Positions 24,388 to 33,599 of a stretch of 64,000 bases of DNA are shown piece by piece. How positions within the stretch are numbered: position 1 is the stretch's first letter; every line of letters starts with the position of its first letter. Under the pieces are notes generated by a model that saw nothing but the letters and a program-made list of their open reading frames with translations, did no database searches and was not told where the DNA came from. The position numbers were made by a program, and so were the translations under genes. Origin of the DNA: DASZMX01 sp035551475. Its GTDB lineage: Bacteria; Verrucomicrobiota; Verrucomicrobiia; Limisphaerales; Palsa-1400. The stretch covers positions 5,248 through 69,247 of the forward strand of contig DASZMX010000080.1 of NCBI GenBank assembly GCA_035551475.1. Reading direction: 5' to 3'.

Positions 24388-26718
24388 ATGCTGAATGACT
24401 TTCTGCGCGGATCTTCCTGGAAATGCGCGCTGATTTGCCTGGCGCTCGCGAGCGCCGCGCGCGGGGCGGATAAGCCGGTTTTTGGCTTTCACGGCCCGGA
24501 AATCTTCCCCATCGACAACTCGATTTCCCTTCTCCATGTGGCCGATCTGGACGGCGACGGCCTGAACGACATCGTCGTTGTCAACAACGCCCGCTCCAAA
24601 ATTAACCTGCTTTACAATCGCACCGGCAAAACCAACGTCATCGAAACCCGCGGCCAAAAACGCGAATTGAACGAACTGCCGCCGGACGCCCGTTTCCGCA
24701 TTGATTCCATTTCCTCCGAAAAACGCATCAGCTCGCTCGTGGTGGCCGACCTCAATGGCGACGGCCGGCCTGACCTGGCGTATTACGGCGATCCCAAGGA
24801 ATTGGTCGTGCAATACAATCTCGGCACGAATGGCTGGAGCGCCCCCAAACGCTGGCCAATCGATGACGGCCAGACCACCGCCAACGCTCTCGCCGTGGGC
24901 GACCTCAACGGCGACAAACGGCCCGACCTGATTTTGCTGGGCGAAAACAATATCTATTATCTCGCCCAAAACGCCGACCACACCCTCGCCGAACCGCAAA
25001 AGATTCCCTTCTCCGGCGTCGTGCGCGCCGTGCAGGCCATCGATATTGACGGCGATGGCCGGGACGATTTGTTGCTGATCAATTGGGACAGCGCGAACCC
25101 GTTTCGGTTTCGCCTGCAAAATGCCGACGGCCAATTGGGGCCGGAAAATTATTTTCAATTGCCCCCGATCCGCTCCTACATAGCGGACGATCTCGACGGC
25201 GACCACAAAACTGAAATTATTACGATCGCGCAAAATTCCGGGCGCGCCCAAATTTCATCGTTCTCCAAAAAACCGGCCGAAACGATTTCCGGCGCTGTCA
25301 AGCAAGGCCAGTTCAGCGTCCTGCCGATGAACCGCAATTCCTCCGGCGCGCGCCGCGGCGAATTGTGGGCGGATTTGAATGGCGACGGTTTGCCCGATCT
25401 GCTCGTGGCTGAGCCGGACAGCGGCCAAATGACCCTTTATTTGCAAAAGCCCGACGGCACGCTGGGCGCGGCCAAAACGTTCGCCACGCTCACCGGCATT
25501 TCGGAGCTGGCGGCGGCGGATTGGAACAATGACGGCCACGTGGATATTTTCGTGTTGAGCGGCTCGGATGCCGAACGCCAGGTCGGAGTCACGCGCCTAG
25601 ACACCAACGGCAGCATCGCCTTTCCCACCATTTTGCCCATCGACGGCACGCCGAAAACGATGGCCGTGGGCCCGTTGCGGCCCGGCGCCAAGCCCACGCT
25701 CGCAGTGATTGTGGAGCAGGACACCAATCGTTCGCTGGTGACCATTGGCGCCGATCGCAAAATGACGAACCAAAAGCTTAGCGGCGGCCTTTCCTGGTCG
25801 ATTGGCTCGATGAAAATGCACGACCTGAATCAGGATGGCTTGATGGATTTGGTGGTCGTCGTGCCCGGCGACAAATTCAAGGCCCTCATTCAACACGAGG
25901 GCAAAACCAACCTCTTCGAGGAGCAGGACATCATGCCTCCCGGCGGCAGCGCCGCGGAACCTTGGGTGGGCGCGGCCGACATCGACGCCGACGGCAAACC
26001 CGAGCTATTGCTGGCGGAAAAGAATTTCGTGCGCGCAGTGGTATTGACCAATGAAACAGACCGCGCCACCAACGGCAAATCGCTCTGGTCGTTCCATGTG
26101 AAGGAGCAGATCAACGGCGCGTCCAGCGATTCGCACATCATCGGCGCCACTTCCCTGCGCAACGGGACCAACGCAGCCGCCTCCATTGTTCTGCTTGACT
26201 CAGGCCGCAAGGCGCTCACCGTGTGCGAACGCGACACCGCAGGCGTCTGGCAGGTCGTGCGCAATGTCACTTTGCCCTTCAGCGATTTTACCTCGGCCCA
26301 GGCCATTCGGCTTGGCTCCTCCAATCAAAACTGCGTGGCCTTGATGGGAGCCAATGCCATCGGCACCCAGGCGCTGACCGGCGACGTTTGGGAGTTGGGA
26401 GAATTGGACAGCTACGAAACGCCCATTCGCGACGGCCATTTGAGCGATTTGGTGGTCGGGGATTTAAACCACGATGGGCGCAAGGATTTGGTCTTTTTCG
26501 AAACGGCCAAAAATTACCTCGATCTCGTGACCTTCGAGCCGCCGCATCAATTGGTTCCGGCCACGCGCTGGCAGGTGTTCGAAGAGCGCACCTTCCGCTC
26601 GCGCCGCAACGATTCGCTGGAGCCGCGCGAAGCCGCCGTGGCCGACGTCACGGGCGATGGCAAGAACGATCTCATCGTGCTCGTGCACGACCGCCTTCTT
26701 TTGTATCCGCAGGAGTAA
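24388..26718 (+). CDS. Secreted FG-GAP/VCBS repeat protein
   Basis: A 776-residue exported protein. The signal peptide (about 1-27) ends in ALASAARGADKP. The mature part is a beta-propeller array with eleven calcium-binding-like loops. Examples are DLDGDGLND, DLNGDGRPD, DIDGDGRDD, DWNNDGHVD, DLNQDGLMD and DVTGDGKND. Such proteins act on the cell surface in adhesion or polysaccharide binding; no enzyme domain is attached. The ATG at 24388 was preferred over a TTG nine bases upstream. It is convergent with the next gene, with a gap of only four bases. Confidence 0.88.
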   Translation: MLNDFLRGSSWKCALICLALASAARGADKPVFGFHGPEIFPIDNSISLLHVADLDGDGLNDIVVVNNARSKINLLYNRTGKTNVIETRGQKRELNELPPDARFRIDSISSEKRISSLVVADLNGDGRPDLAYYGDPKELVVQYNLGTNGWSAPKRWPIDDGQTTANALAVGDLNGDKRPDLILLGENNIYYLAQNADHTLAEPQKIPFSGVVRAVQAIDIDGDGRDDLLLINWDSANPFRFRLQNADGQLGPENYFQLPPIRSYIADDLDGDHKTEIITIAQNSGRAQISSFSKKPAETISGAVKQGQFSVLPMNRNSSGARRGELWADLNGDGLPDLLVAEPDSGQMTLYLQKPDGTLGAAKTFATLTGISELAAADWNNDGHVDIFVLSGSDAERQVGVTRLDTNGSIAFPTILPIDGTPKTMAVGPLRPGAKPTLAVIVEQDTNRSLVTIGADRKMTNQKLSGGLSWSIGSMKMHDLNQDGLMDLVVVVPGDKFKALIQHEGKTNLFEEQDIMPPGGSAAEPWVGAADIDADGKPELLLAEKNFVRAVVLTNETDRATNGKSLWSFHVKEQINGASSDSHIIGATSLRNGTNAAASIVLLDSGRKALTVCERDTAGVWQVVRNVTLPFSDFTSAQAIRLGSSNQNCVALMGANAIGTQALTGDVWELGELDSYETPIRDGHLSDLVVGDLNHDGRKDLVFFETAKNYLDLVTFEPPHQLVPATRWQVFEERTFRSRRNDSLEPREAAVADVTGDGKNDLIVLVHDRLLLYPQE

Positions 26719-26722
26719 GCGC

Positions 26723-28609
26723 TTATTTCGTCCGGGGCGGCGTGGGCGAGAAGAACGTCCAGGAAAGCCCCTCAGGCGTGAAGTGGATCGCCTGCACGGT
26801 AAAGTAGAAATATTTGGACACCGCCTCAAACGGCGGCAGCAGCGTGAAATCCGTCCACTCCTTCATTTTCGCCATTTGGTCGGCCGGGTTCGGGCCGCCC
26901 GGCACCGACGGTGTTCCCATCACGTCGCTGAAGTTCAAACTCTCAGCGTGCAGCAAAGTGAACGCTTTTTTCAAAGTGTCCGCGTAATTGTCATACTCAA
27001 AAAATCCGAGCGCCGTCCCGCCCACCTTTTGCGCGGCGTCCGACAGGCCGGGCGTGTCGCTCAAAGGTTTGCCGGAGCCATCGTTGCTGCGCAGAAATTC
27101 CTCGACCATGTCGTTTTGCGCGGAGAAGGCGACGTAGCCGCCGCTCGCGGCGAAGCTCATGGGAGTGACCGCTCCCTTGGCGCCCGGCAGCGAAAGGGAA
27201 TAAATTTTGCGCCCGAGGAATTCCTGTTCCTTCACCCCGCCCGTGGCCTGCGCCAGCACGCCGACGGCCACCTTGATCGCCGCGGCCAGAGCGTCCGGAT
27301 TCGGCGAGCCAATCAGCGCCACCGACGGCGCATTTTTAAAATCCGCCAGCGTGTCGCCGCGCGGCGCCTTGCCGTAGGTGATCACGTCGTTGCCCAGGTT
27401 GCTGAGCAATTCAGCCTTCAAATCGTATTTGTCGTCCTTGTCTTTCCCGGCGGAGGAAAAAATGAAATTCATCACCCCGGCGGCGTTGGGATTTATGTCC
27501 GTCAGCATTTTCTCCAGCGTCTCCCACGTCGTGCGGAGATTGGCGCGCCAGCGCCAGAATTTCACGGCGTCGGCCGGGACGAACGCGGGCGGCGCCGCAT
27601 CCTTGGCGTCGGTGGCAAAGGCCTTGATCAAGCCCCGGCGATTTCCCTCGGGCACGGAGACGAACAATTGCCCGGTCATGCCCTCCGGCCCGCTGCGATA
27701 GGTCAGCGAGGCCGAGGTGATGTCGGACAGGCCGCTGGCGGATAGAATCGTCGGCAAACTCATGCTGCCGGGGGCCGCCAAATCGTTATAGTTGTCAGAT
27801 TTCGTGAAGAGATCCATCGCGGCCTTGGCATTGATCCACGCGTACATCGGGGCTGACTTCAGGCGCGCGTTGAAATCCGTTTGAAAAGCCGGCTGCTCCT
27901 CCAACGGCGGCGCCATGCCGCCGTTCAAGCGGCCCAGGATTTTTTCAATTGCCTTGGCCGAATTGCCGGCGATGAACAAGGAATCCACCTGGCCAAAAAC
28001 CACCTCGAACTTTTTCGGCGTCGTTTTGACGGCGCCATCCACCGGTTGATCTGTGTCCGTGGCATCCCCGGTTTTCGTTTTGGCGGCGTCCGGCGCCTCG
28101 GGCTCAATTGTAAAAGTCGTGAATTCGTACTCGCGAATCTTGTCCACCTTCATGGATTTGCCGGCGTCCGCCCATTTTTTCCGCACACCCGACAGCGTCT
28201 TTTTTAACTGGTCGGCATGGTCTTTGGCGTCGATCAGCCAGACTTGCGCCACATGCGCATCGGGCTTGTCTCCTTGCTCGGTGGGCACCGCCGCGAGCGT
28301 CGCCTGGCCGCGCGCGAGACTGACGAGATCGTCCAGTTTCAGGCCCAGATTTTTTTCCAGGATGGGCGCCGAGTCGGTGTTAAATTTTCCCATGAATTTG
28401 TCGTGAAACGGCTTCATGGCTGGATCACGCCAAAACTGGCCCATCGTGGAATTCGTCAACAATTCCAATAACCTGGGCGCATCCGGCGCCGTCACCACAA
28501 ACAGCGTGTCTTTGGGCAGCGCTTTTTCCGGCGGCAAAACGGCTGCCGCCGCGGCGCCGGCGAGGGCGAGCGACAAAACCAGCGAGAACAGGGGGAATCG
28601 ATTCTTCAT
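26723..28609 (-). CDS. Large secreted protein of unknown function (DUF3352-like style)
   Basis: A 628-residue exported protein. The signal peptide is MKNRFPLFSLVLSLALAGAAAA, cleaved near AAAVLPPEKALPKDT. The mature protein opens with LPKDTLFVVTAPDAPRLLELL, resembling the start of DUF3352-type proteins seen in verrucomicrobia and cyanobacteria. Two halves share the pattern of an inhibitor-like or lipocalin-like beta sheet, each ending in repeated self-referring segments (FEVVFGQVDSLFIAGNSAKAIEKIL and YVAFSAQNDMVEEFL). No catalytic motif is visible. It starts 11 bases after the trypsin-like protease gene, so the two form an operon and may act together in the cell envelope. Confidence 0.75.
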   Translation of the reverse strand: MKNRFPLFSLVLSLALAGAAAAAVLPPEKALPKDTLFVVTAPDAPRLLELLTNSTMGQFWRDPAMKPFHDKFMGKFNTDSAPILEKNLGLKLDDLVSLARGQATLAAVPTEQGDKPDAHVAQVWLIDAKDHADQLKKTLSGVRKKWADAGKSMKVDKIREYEFTTFTIEPEAPDAAKTKTGDATDTDQPVDGAVKTTPKKFEVVFGQVDSLFIAGNSAKAIEKILGRLNGGMAPPLEEQPAFQTDFNARLKSAPMYAWINAKAAMDLFTKSDNYNDLAAPGSMSLPTILSASGLSDITSASLTYRSGPEGMTGQLFVSVPEGNRRGLIKAFATDAKDAAPPAFVPADAVKFWRWRANLRTTWETLEKMLTDINPNAAGVMNFIFSSAGKDKDDKYDLKAELLSNLGNDVITYGKAPRGDTLADFKNAPSVALIGSPNPDALAAAIKVAVGVLAQATGGVKEQEFLGRKIYSLSLPGAKGAVTPMSFAASGGYVAFSAQNDMVEEFLRSNDGSGKPLSDTPGLSDAAQKVGGTALGFFEYDNYADTLKKAFTLLHAESLNFSDVMGTPSVPGGPNPADQMAKMKEWTDFTLLPPFEAVSKYFYFTVQAIHFTPEGLSWTFFSPTPPRTK

Positions 28610-28619
28610 AGGATGGAAC

Positions 28620-29585
28620 TTATTCGGCGGCGACTTTGCGGGTGCGGCTCGGCGGCTCAAGATAACGGTAAGGATTGCTGGGATTGTCGTTGTCGTAGGC
28701 GAAGGAATCGCGATGGTTCAGAACGTATTTGACAAGCTCCACCGGAATGGCAAAGCCCAGCCCCTCGCCGACTGTGATCTTCATATTGGTCACGCCGACG
28801 ACTTCGCCGCGCATGTTGAAAAGCGGCCCGCCGCTGTTGCCGGGGTTGATTTGCGCCGTCGTTTGCAAATAGAGCTCGCCCTCAAATTCACGGGTCTTGG
28901 TGCTGATGATGCCTTGCGTCACGGTGCGCTCCAGGCCGAGCGGGCTGCCAATGGCAAACACCGGTTCGCCCACCGCCAGGCTGTCGGAATCGCCCAAAAT
29001 CACATGCGCGAATTTCGGCGCGGACCGATCCTCCACGCGGAGCAGCGCCAAATCGCGAAACTTGTTCAGGGCCACGATGCGCACCTGCTTGTAAACTTTG
29101 CGCTCGATCTGTCCGCCGCGCTCCTCGAACACCTCCACGGAAAGCTGCGTCTCGCCTTCTGTCACATGAAAGTTGGTCACCAGGTATCCATCCTCATTGA
29201 TGAAAAATCCGGAGCCCAACCCCGCCGGCGTCCGCACCTGCACCACGGCCGCGCCCAATTCATGCACCAATTCCCGCACGGAACGTTCCCGCAAAGGAGC
29301 CGTCGCCACCGAATAAAATCCGTCCCCTTCCGCCATTTTCGCCGCCACCGGAGCGGCCGGGGCCTCCACCGCCACGCTCGGCGCCGGCTCACTGGCCGTC
29401 CCCTGCTCCACCTTCAAGACCTGGCTCTTCGGCACCGCCAGGACGGTGTAACCCACATCAATAAAAATCTGGTCCTTCTTGACCTCAAGAACCCGGCCGG
29501 ATATGGACGCTTTGTCTTTCAGCCGCAACGTCTCGCCCGACACCGCCAGCGCCGCCAGCAAATAACACAGGCACGATTTTAGCAT
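28620..29585 (-). CDS. Secreted trypsin-like serine protease without PDZ domain
   Basis: A 321-residue S1C-type protease. A short signal peptide is followed by a small beta domain (TLRLKDKASISGRVLEVKKDQIFID) and a linker. The protease domain shows the triad His140 (TNFHVTEG), Asp178 (FRDLALLRV) and Ser251 (PGNSGGPL). Conserved LGLERTVTQGIIS and FAIPVELVKYVL segments match DegP/HtrA. Classical HtrA proteins have one or two C-terminal PDZ domains; this one ends 45 or so residues after the protease fold. The N-terminal beta domain may replace the PDZ in targeting. It leads a two-gene operon with the large secreted protein. Confidence 0.88.
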   Translation of the reverse strand: MLKSCLCYLLAALAVSGETLRLKDKASISGRVLEVKKDQIFIDVGYTVLAVPKSQVLKVEQGTASEPAPSVAVEAPAAPVAAKMAEGDGFYSVATAPLRERSVRELVHELGAAVVQVRTPAGLGSGFFINEDGYLVTNFHVTEGETQLSVEVFEERGGQIERKVYKQVRIVALNKFRDLALLRVEDRSAPKFAHVILGDSDSLAVGEPVFAIGSPLGLERTVTQGIISTKTREFEGELYLQTTAQINPGNSGGPLFNMRGEVVGVTNMKITVGEGLGFAIPVELVKYVLNHRDSFAYDNDNPSNPYRYLEPPSRTRKVAAE

Positions 29586-29651
29586 GGCTCACACTCTAGC
29601 CCTTCACCCAAAATAGACAAGCCCGCGCCGCACCTCCGGCATAAACCAAAG

Positions 29652-29721
29652 AATCTGGAACTCAGAAAATCAGGAATCCATCCGGCCCCTTCCCCCTTCC
29701 TGAGTTTCTGATTTCCAGATT
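29652..29721. repeat. Long imperfect inverted repeat between the protease gene and ilvD
   Basis: Two 25-base arms (29652-29676 and 29697-29721) are reverse complements except at two positions; the loop is 20 bases. The two mismatches are symmetric: both arms read ...GGAA-x-TCAGAAA-y-TCAGG, so each arm is itself a tandem of AxTCAG-like units. It lies in the 155-base gap between ilvD and the downstream protease gene on the same strand. No U-tract follows, so a simple terminator is unlikely. A repetitive extragenic palindrome is more likely; other copies cannot be checked outside this window. Confidence 0.8.
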
Positions 29722-29740
29722 TTCCCATTCGGCGGCGCGC

Positions 29741-31471
29741 CTACAATTTCAGATCTTTATCCGTCACCGCGCCGGACGACGCTGATGTCACCGCGCTGGC
29801 GAACTTGGCCAGCACGCCGCGCGTGTAACGCGGCGGCATCGGCTTCCACGCTTTGCGGCGCGCCTGCAATTCACGCGGCGACACGGCCAGCGTCAGTTGG
29901 CGGCGTTCGGCATCGATGATCACGCGGTCGCCGTTTTTGACGAGCGCCAGCGGTCCGCCGGCATAGGCCTCCGGCGTAATATGGCCGACCACAAATCCGT
30001 GCGTTCCCCCCGAGAAACGTCCGTCCGTAATCAGCGCGACGTCTTTTCCGAGCCCTTTGCCCATGATCGCGCTCGTCGGCGCCAGCATCTCGCGCATGCC
30101 CGGGCCGCCGCGCGGCCCTTCAAACCGAATCACCACCACGTCCCCGGCCTTGATGGTTCCATCCAGGATTTTCGCCAGCGCCTGCTCTTCGGAATTGAAC
30201 ACACGCGCGATGCCCTCGAAACGCATGCCTTCCTTGCCGGTGATTTTCGCCACGGCGCCCTCGGGCGCCAGGTTGCCATACAGAATCACCAGATGGCTGT
30301 CCTTCTTGATGGGGTTGCTCAACGGCTGGATGATTTTTTGAAAGGCCGGATACGGCGGAACCGACGCCAAATTCTGCGCCATCGTTTTGCCCGTGACCGT
30401 GAGGCAATCGCCATGCAGCAACCCCGCGTCCAGCAACATTTTCATCAGCGGCTGAATCCCGCCCACACTTACCAGCTCGGACATGAGATATTTGCCGCTC
30501 GGCTTCAAGTCGGCCAGCACCGGCACGCGCTTGCCGATTTTGGTGAAGTCGTCCAATTCAAATTTCACCTTCGCCGCATGCGCCATCGCGAGCAGATGCA
30601 ACACCGCATTGGTCGAGCCGCCCAGCGCAATCACCACCGTCACGGCGTTCTCAAACGCGCGCCGCGTCATGATGTCGCGGGGACAAAGGCCCATCTTCAA
30701 CAGGTTCACGACCGCCGCGCCGGCGCGCTGGCAATCCTCTTTTTTCGCCTTGGAGATCGCATTTTGCGCCGAGCTGTTCGGCAGGCTCATCCCCAGCGCC
30801 TCGATCGCGCTGGCCATGGTGTTGGCGGTGTACATGCCCCCGCACGAACCGGGCCCGGGAATCGCGCACGATTCGATTTTTTGCAGTTGCGCGTCGGAGA
30901 TTTTTTTATTCGCATGCTGCCCCACCGCCTCAAACACGGAGACCACGTCCAGCTTTCTGGAATCGCCGGTGATGCAGCCGGGCAGAATCGTGCCGCCATA
31001 AACGAACACCGCGGGCCGGTTCAAACGGGCAATGGCCATGAGCGCGCCGGGCATGTTTTTATCGCACCCGCCAATGGCCACGAATCCGTCCATGCCCTCG
31101 CACGCCACCACCGTCTCGATGGAATCGGCGATGACTTCGCGTGAGACCAGCGAGTACTTCATCCCTTCCGATCCCATGGAAATGCCGTCGGAAATGGTGA
31201 TGGTGTTGAAAATGATCGCCTTGGCGCCCGCCTTGTTCGCGCCCGCCTCGGCTTCCAGCGCGAGCTTGTCAATATGCGCGTTGCACGGCGTGACCATGCT
31301 CCAGGTGGAGGCGATGCCCACGATCGGCTTTTTAAAATCTTCCGCCTTGAATCCGACGGCGTAAAGCATGGCGCGGCTCGGGGCGCGTTCCGGCCCATCG
31401 AGCACCTCGCTGGAGTAAGGCCGCAAGGTTGACCCGGCCGGCTTGGACAGCTTCTTTTTCATAATGTGCAT
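29741..31471 (-). CDS. ilvD: Dihydroxy-acid dehydratase
   Basis: A 576-residue iron-sulfur enzyme of valine and isoleucine synthesis that dehydrates dihydroxy acids to 2-keto acids. The cluster cysteines are visible in VTPCNAH, GGCDKNMPGA and PGSCGGMYTANTM. The ISDGISMGSEGMKYSLVSREVIADS segment and the C-terminal ALITDGRFSGGTHGF are diagnostic. Length is normal. The ATG at 31471 or one at 31462 may be used. Other ilv genes are not adjacent. Confidence 0.97.
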   Translation of the reverse strand: MHIMKKKLSKPAGSTLRPYSSEVLDGPERAPSRAMLYAVGFKAEDFKKPIVGIASTWSMVTPCNAHIDKLALEAEAGANKAGAKAIIFNTITISDGISMGSEGMKYSLVSREVIADSIETVVACEGMDGFVAIGGCDKNMPGALMAIARLNRPAVFVYGGTILPGCITGDSRKLDVVSVFEAVGQHANKKISDAQLQKIESCAIPGPGSCGGMYTANTMASAIEALGMSLPNSSAQNAISKAKKEDCQRAGAAVVNLLKMGLCPRDIMTRRAFENAVTVVIALGGSTNAVLHLLAMAHAAKVKFELDDFTKIGKRVPVLADLKPSGKYLMSELVSVGGIQPLMKMLLDAGLLHGDCLTVTGKTMAQNLASVPPYPAFQKIIQPLSNPIKKDSHLVILYGNLAPEGAVAKITGKEGMRFEGIARVFNSEEQALAKILDGTIKAGDVVVIRFEGPRGGPGMREMLAPTSAIMGKGLGKDVALITDGRFSGGTHGFVVGHITPEAYAGGPLALVKNGDRVIIDAERRQLTLAVSPRELQARRKAWKPMPPRYTRGVLAKFASAVTSASSGAVTDKDLKL

Positions 31472-31556
31472 TTAACGAAGGAATGGGCGCGCTGACAAGC
31501 TTCAGCATGCCGCGCAGGATTGACTCACCCACTCCGCAGGCGCATGCTTGAGGGCC

Positions 31557-32624
31557 GTGCCGCTCAAAGAAAACGCCCCGTCCGCCGGCCTCACGGCCTG
31601 GACGCTGTTGCTGCTCTGGACCAGCCTGATCCTGGCGGCGAACGTTGTTTTTGCCTTCACCACCTGGCGCCAGCACGCGGCGGTGACGTATCTCATCACG
31701 GTCGGCAAAATCGCGCAAAGCTCGGAAGGCCAGGGGCCGCTCGGCAAGCGCGGCTTGCATTTGCGCTACACCTACGCCGTTCATGGCGTCAATTATAGCG
31801 GCTCGCGTTACCGCTATGACGACGAAAACGTCAGCCTGCATTACGGCCGGATCATGCAGGATTTTCCCACTCATTCCACCCACCCGGTTTACTACAATCC
31901 GCGGGATCCGCGCGATTCCACGCTGGCGCCGGGCGTGGACGGCTGCGACTTGTTGCTGCTGCTGGTGGCTTTGCCCTTCAACGTGATCACGGCCGTTGTG
32001 TGGAAAGCATTCCTGAACGCCCGTCCCCTGCGCCGTTCCCGCCGCGAGGCTGGCGGCGTGAAAATCATGCGGCGCGAACGCCGCCTCAAGGTCCGCCTGG
32101 CCGAAACGTCCGCCGTGGAAGCCGGCTCCTACGCCGCTGGGCTCGGCGCCATCGTCGGAGCCACCGCCGCCGTTTTCAGTTCCGGCTTCAGCGAGTCGCT
32201 GGAATTTATGACCCGCGTTTGGATCGCCACCCTCCTTCTCGGCGTGGCGGTGGGCGTCTGGAAACATCTCCGCAACGCCTCCGGAAAATTCGACCTCCAC
32301 TTGGACGCCGCACCCGCGGAATTGATCCTGCCTCAAACCGCCGGGCGCCCGGCCCCCCTGCGCGTGACGCGCGCCGCCCTGCGCGGCGTCATCGTCCAGC
32401 GCCGGGTTAGCGCCACGCCCAGCGGCAATCATTACAGCTACGTCCCCGCCCTGCGTTTGACTGAAGGAGACATCGGCCGCACGGCGCCCCTTGTGACGTG
32501 GGGCTGGAATGAAGCCAAAGCCCGCGCCTTTGGGGAATGGCTCAGCCGCGAACTCGGCGCGGAATTCGACGGGGTGCAGGACGAAACGGCCCCTCCCGCC
32601 CCCGCCGTCACGATGGCTGCTTGA
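31557..32624 (+). CDS. DUF3592-like membrane protein
   Basis: A 355-residue protein. A membrane helix near the N-terminus (TAWTLLLLWTSLILAANVVFAF) is followed by an extracytoplasmic beta domain (LRYTYAVHGVNYSGSRYRY, HPVYYNPRDPRDSTL), the typical DUF3592 pattern. Next are a second helix (LLLLLVALPFNVITAVVW), a basic segment, and two more helices (YAAGLGAIVGATAAVF, IATLLLGVAVGVWKHL). The C-terminus is cytoplasmic or soluble. The function is unknown. The start is GTG at 31557, or TTG three codons upstream. Its end overlaps tadA by 17 bases on the opposite strand. Confidence 0.72.
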   Translation: MPLKENAPSAGLTAWTLLLLWTSLILAANVVFAFTTWRQHAAVTYLITVGKIAQSSEGQGPLGKRGLHLRYTYAVHGVNYSGSRYRYDDENVSLHYGRIMQDFPTHSTHPVYYNPRDPRDSTLAPGVDGCDLLLLLVALPFNVITAVVWKAFLNARPLRRSRREAGGVKIMRRERRLKVRLAETSAVEAGSYAAGLGAIVGATAAVFSSGFSESLEFMTRVWIATLLLGVAVGVWKHLRNASGKFDLHLDAAPAELILPQTAGRPAPLRVTRAALRGVIVQRRVSATPSGNHYSYVPALRLTEGDIGRTAPLVTWGWNEAKARAFGEWLSRELGAEFDGVQDETAPPAPAVTMAA

Positions 32625-33096
32625 GCTTTCGTTGCGCGGCAAAAAAAGTTTGCAGCAGCCGCCGGCATTCCTCCTCCCGCACTCCCGGCGTGATGGCGCT
32701 CTTATGGTTCAGCGTGGGAAACTGCAGCAGGTTCAAGGCGCTGCCCGCCGCGCCGCCCTTGTGATCGCTCGCCCCAAACACCACCCGCGCCATCCGCACA
32801 TGCACAATGGCGCCGGCGCACATTGGGCACGGCTCTTTTGTCACATACAAGGTGCAGTCGTTCAGGCGCCAATCGCCCACCGCCTCCTCCGCCTGGGTGA
32901 TGGCCAGCATTTCCGCGTGCGCGGTGGCGTCCTTGAGCAACTCCACCTGGTTGAAGGCGCGGCCGATAATGCGGCCGGCGCGCACGATGATGGCCCCGAC
33001 AGGCGTTTCCTCCGCCTCATACGCCCGGGCGGCCTGGCGCAACGCCTCGCCCATGAAATATTCGTCGCTCTGCAAATCGATGATCGGATCGTCCAT
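32608..33096 (-). CDS. tadA: tRNA-specific adenosine deaminase
   Basis: A 162-residue zinc deaminase that makes inosine at the wobble position of tRNA-Arg(ACG). Zinc ligands and the catalytic glutamate are visible: His60 and Glu62 in TAHAEM, Cys90 and Cys93 in EPCPMCAGAI. The FMGEALRQA and ARVVFGASDHKGGAAGS segments are typical of TadA rather than guanine deaminase. The ATG overlaps the nudix stop as TAATG; it is the last gene of a three-gene operon. Confidence 0.95.
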   Translation of the reverse strand: MDDPIIDLQSDEYFMGEALRQAARAYEAEETPVGAIIVRAGRIIGRAFNQVELLKDATAHAEMLAITQAEEAVGDWRLNDCTLYVTKEPCPMCAGAIVHVRMARVVFGASDHKGGAAGSALNLLQFPTLNHKSAITPGVREEECRRLLQTFFAAQRKLKQPS

Positions 33097-33599
33097 TAAT
33101 TTTTGCTCTCCTCCAAATTCCATTCCTGCCGCCCATCCGCGTGGCAATGGCAATGCGCCGCAAAAAATCCCTGGCGATGCCGCCAGAACAACGGCCAGAT
33201 TTGCTCGCGATCTGTCCGCGGCAGGGCCAGGTTGGCCAAGTCGTTCGCCGCAAAAAAGGCAAACGCCCCTTCCGCGTGGGCCGGCGGCAATTTCGTCAAC
33301 CGCGGCTTCACTTCAAATAAAAACATCAGCCAATGCGCCTGCCCTTCGTAGCCATGTTCGCTGACAATTCCCGCCAGACGCAAATCGGCGGGTTGCAACT
33401 CCGCGCCCATCTCTTCCTTCGCCTCGCGGCAGGCGCAGGCATACGGCGATTCTCCCAACTCCATCTGCAGCTTGCCGCCGCAAGGGCTCCACAAGCCGCG
33501 GTTGGGCTCGCGCTCCCGGCGCAACAACAAGATCTCCTCCTCGGCATTGAAGCAATAGAGCAGCGTCGAAATATGGTAGGCCAGCGGCATGGGTCGCAT
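33096..33599 (-). CDS. Nudix hydrolase
   Basis: A 167-residue protein with the Nudix fold. The box is recognisable as GGKLQMELGESPYACACREAKEEMGA. Compared with the consensus GX5EX7REUXEEXGU, the first loop is two residues longer, while the REAKEEMG part that binds metal is intact. It probably hydrolyses a nucleoside diphosphate derivative; the substrate cannot be read. It lies directly after the quinoprotein gene with no gap and overlaps tadA. Confidence 0.88.
   Translation of the reverse strand: MRPMPLAYHISTLLYCFNAEEEILLLRREREPNRGLWSPCGGKLQMELGESPYACACREAKEEMGAELQPADLRLAGIVSEHGYEGQAHWLMFLFEVKPRLTKLPPAHAEGAFAFFAANDLANLALPRTDREQIWPLFWRHRQGFFAAHCHCHADGRQEWNLEESKN

Noticed and set aside
23446..25251. 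601-codon minus-strand frame opposite the FG-GAP and TPR genes
   Set aside because: It crosses three genes on the other strand that have signal peptides or known domains, and has no start signal.
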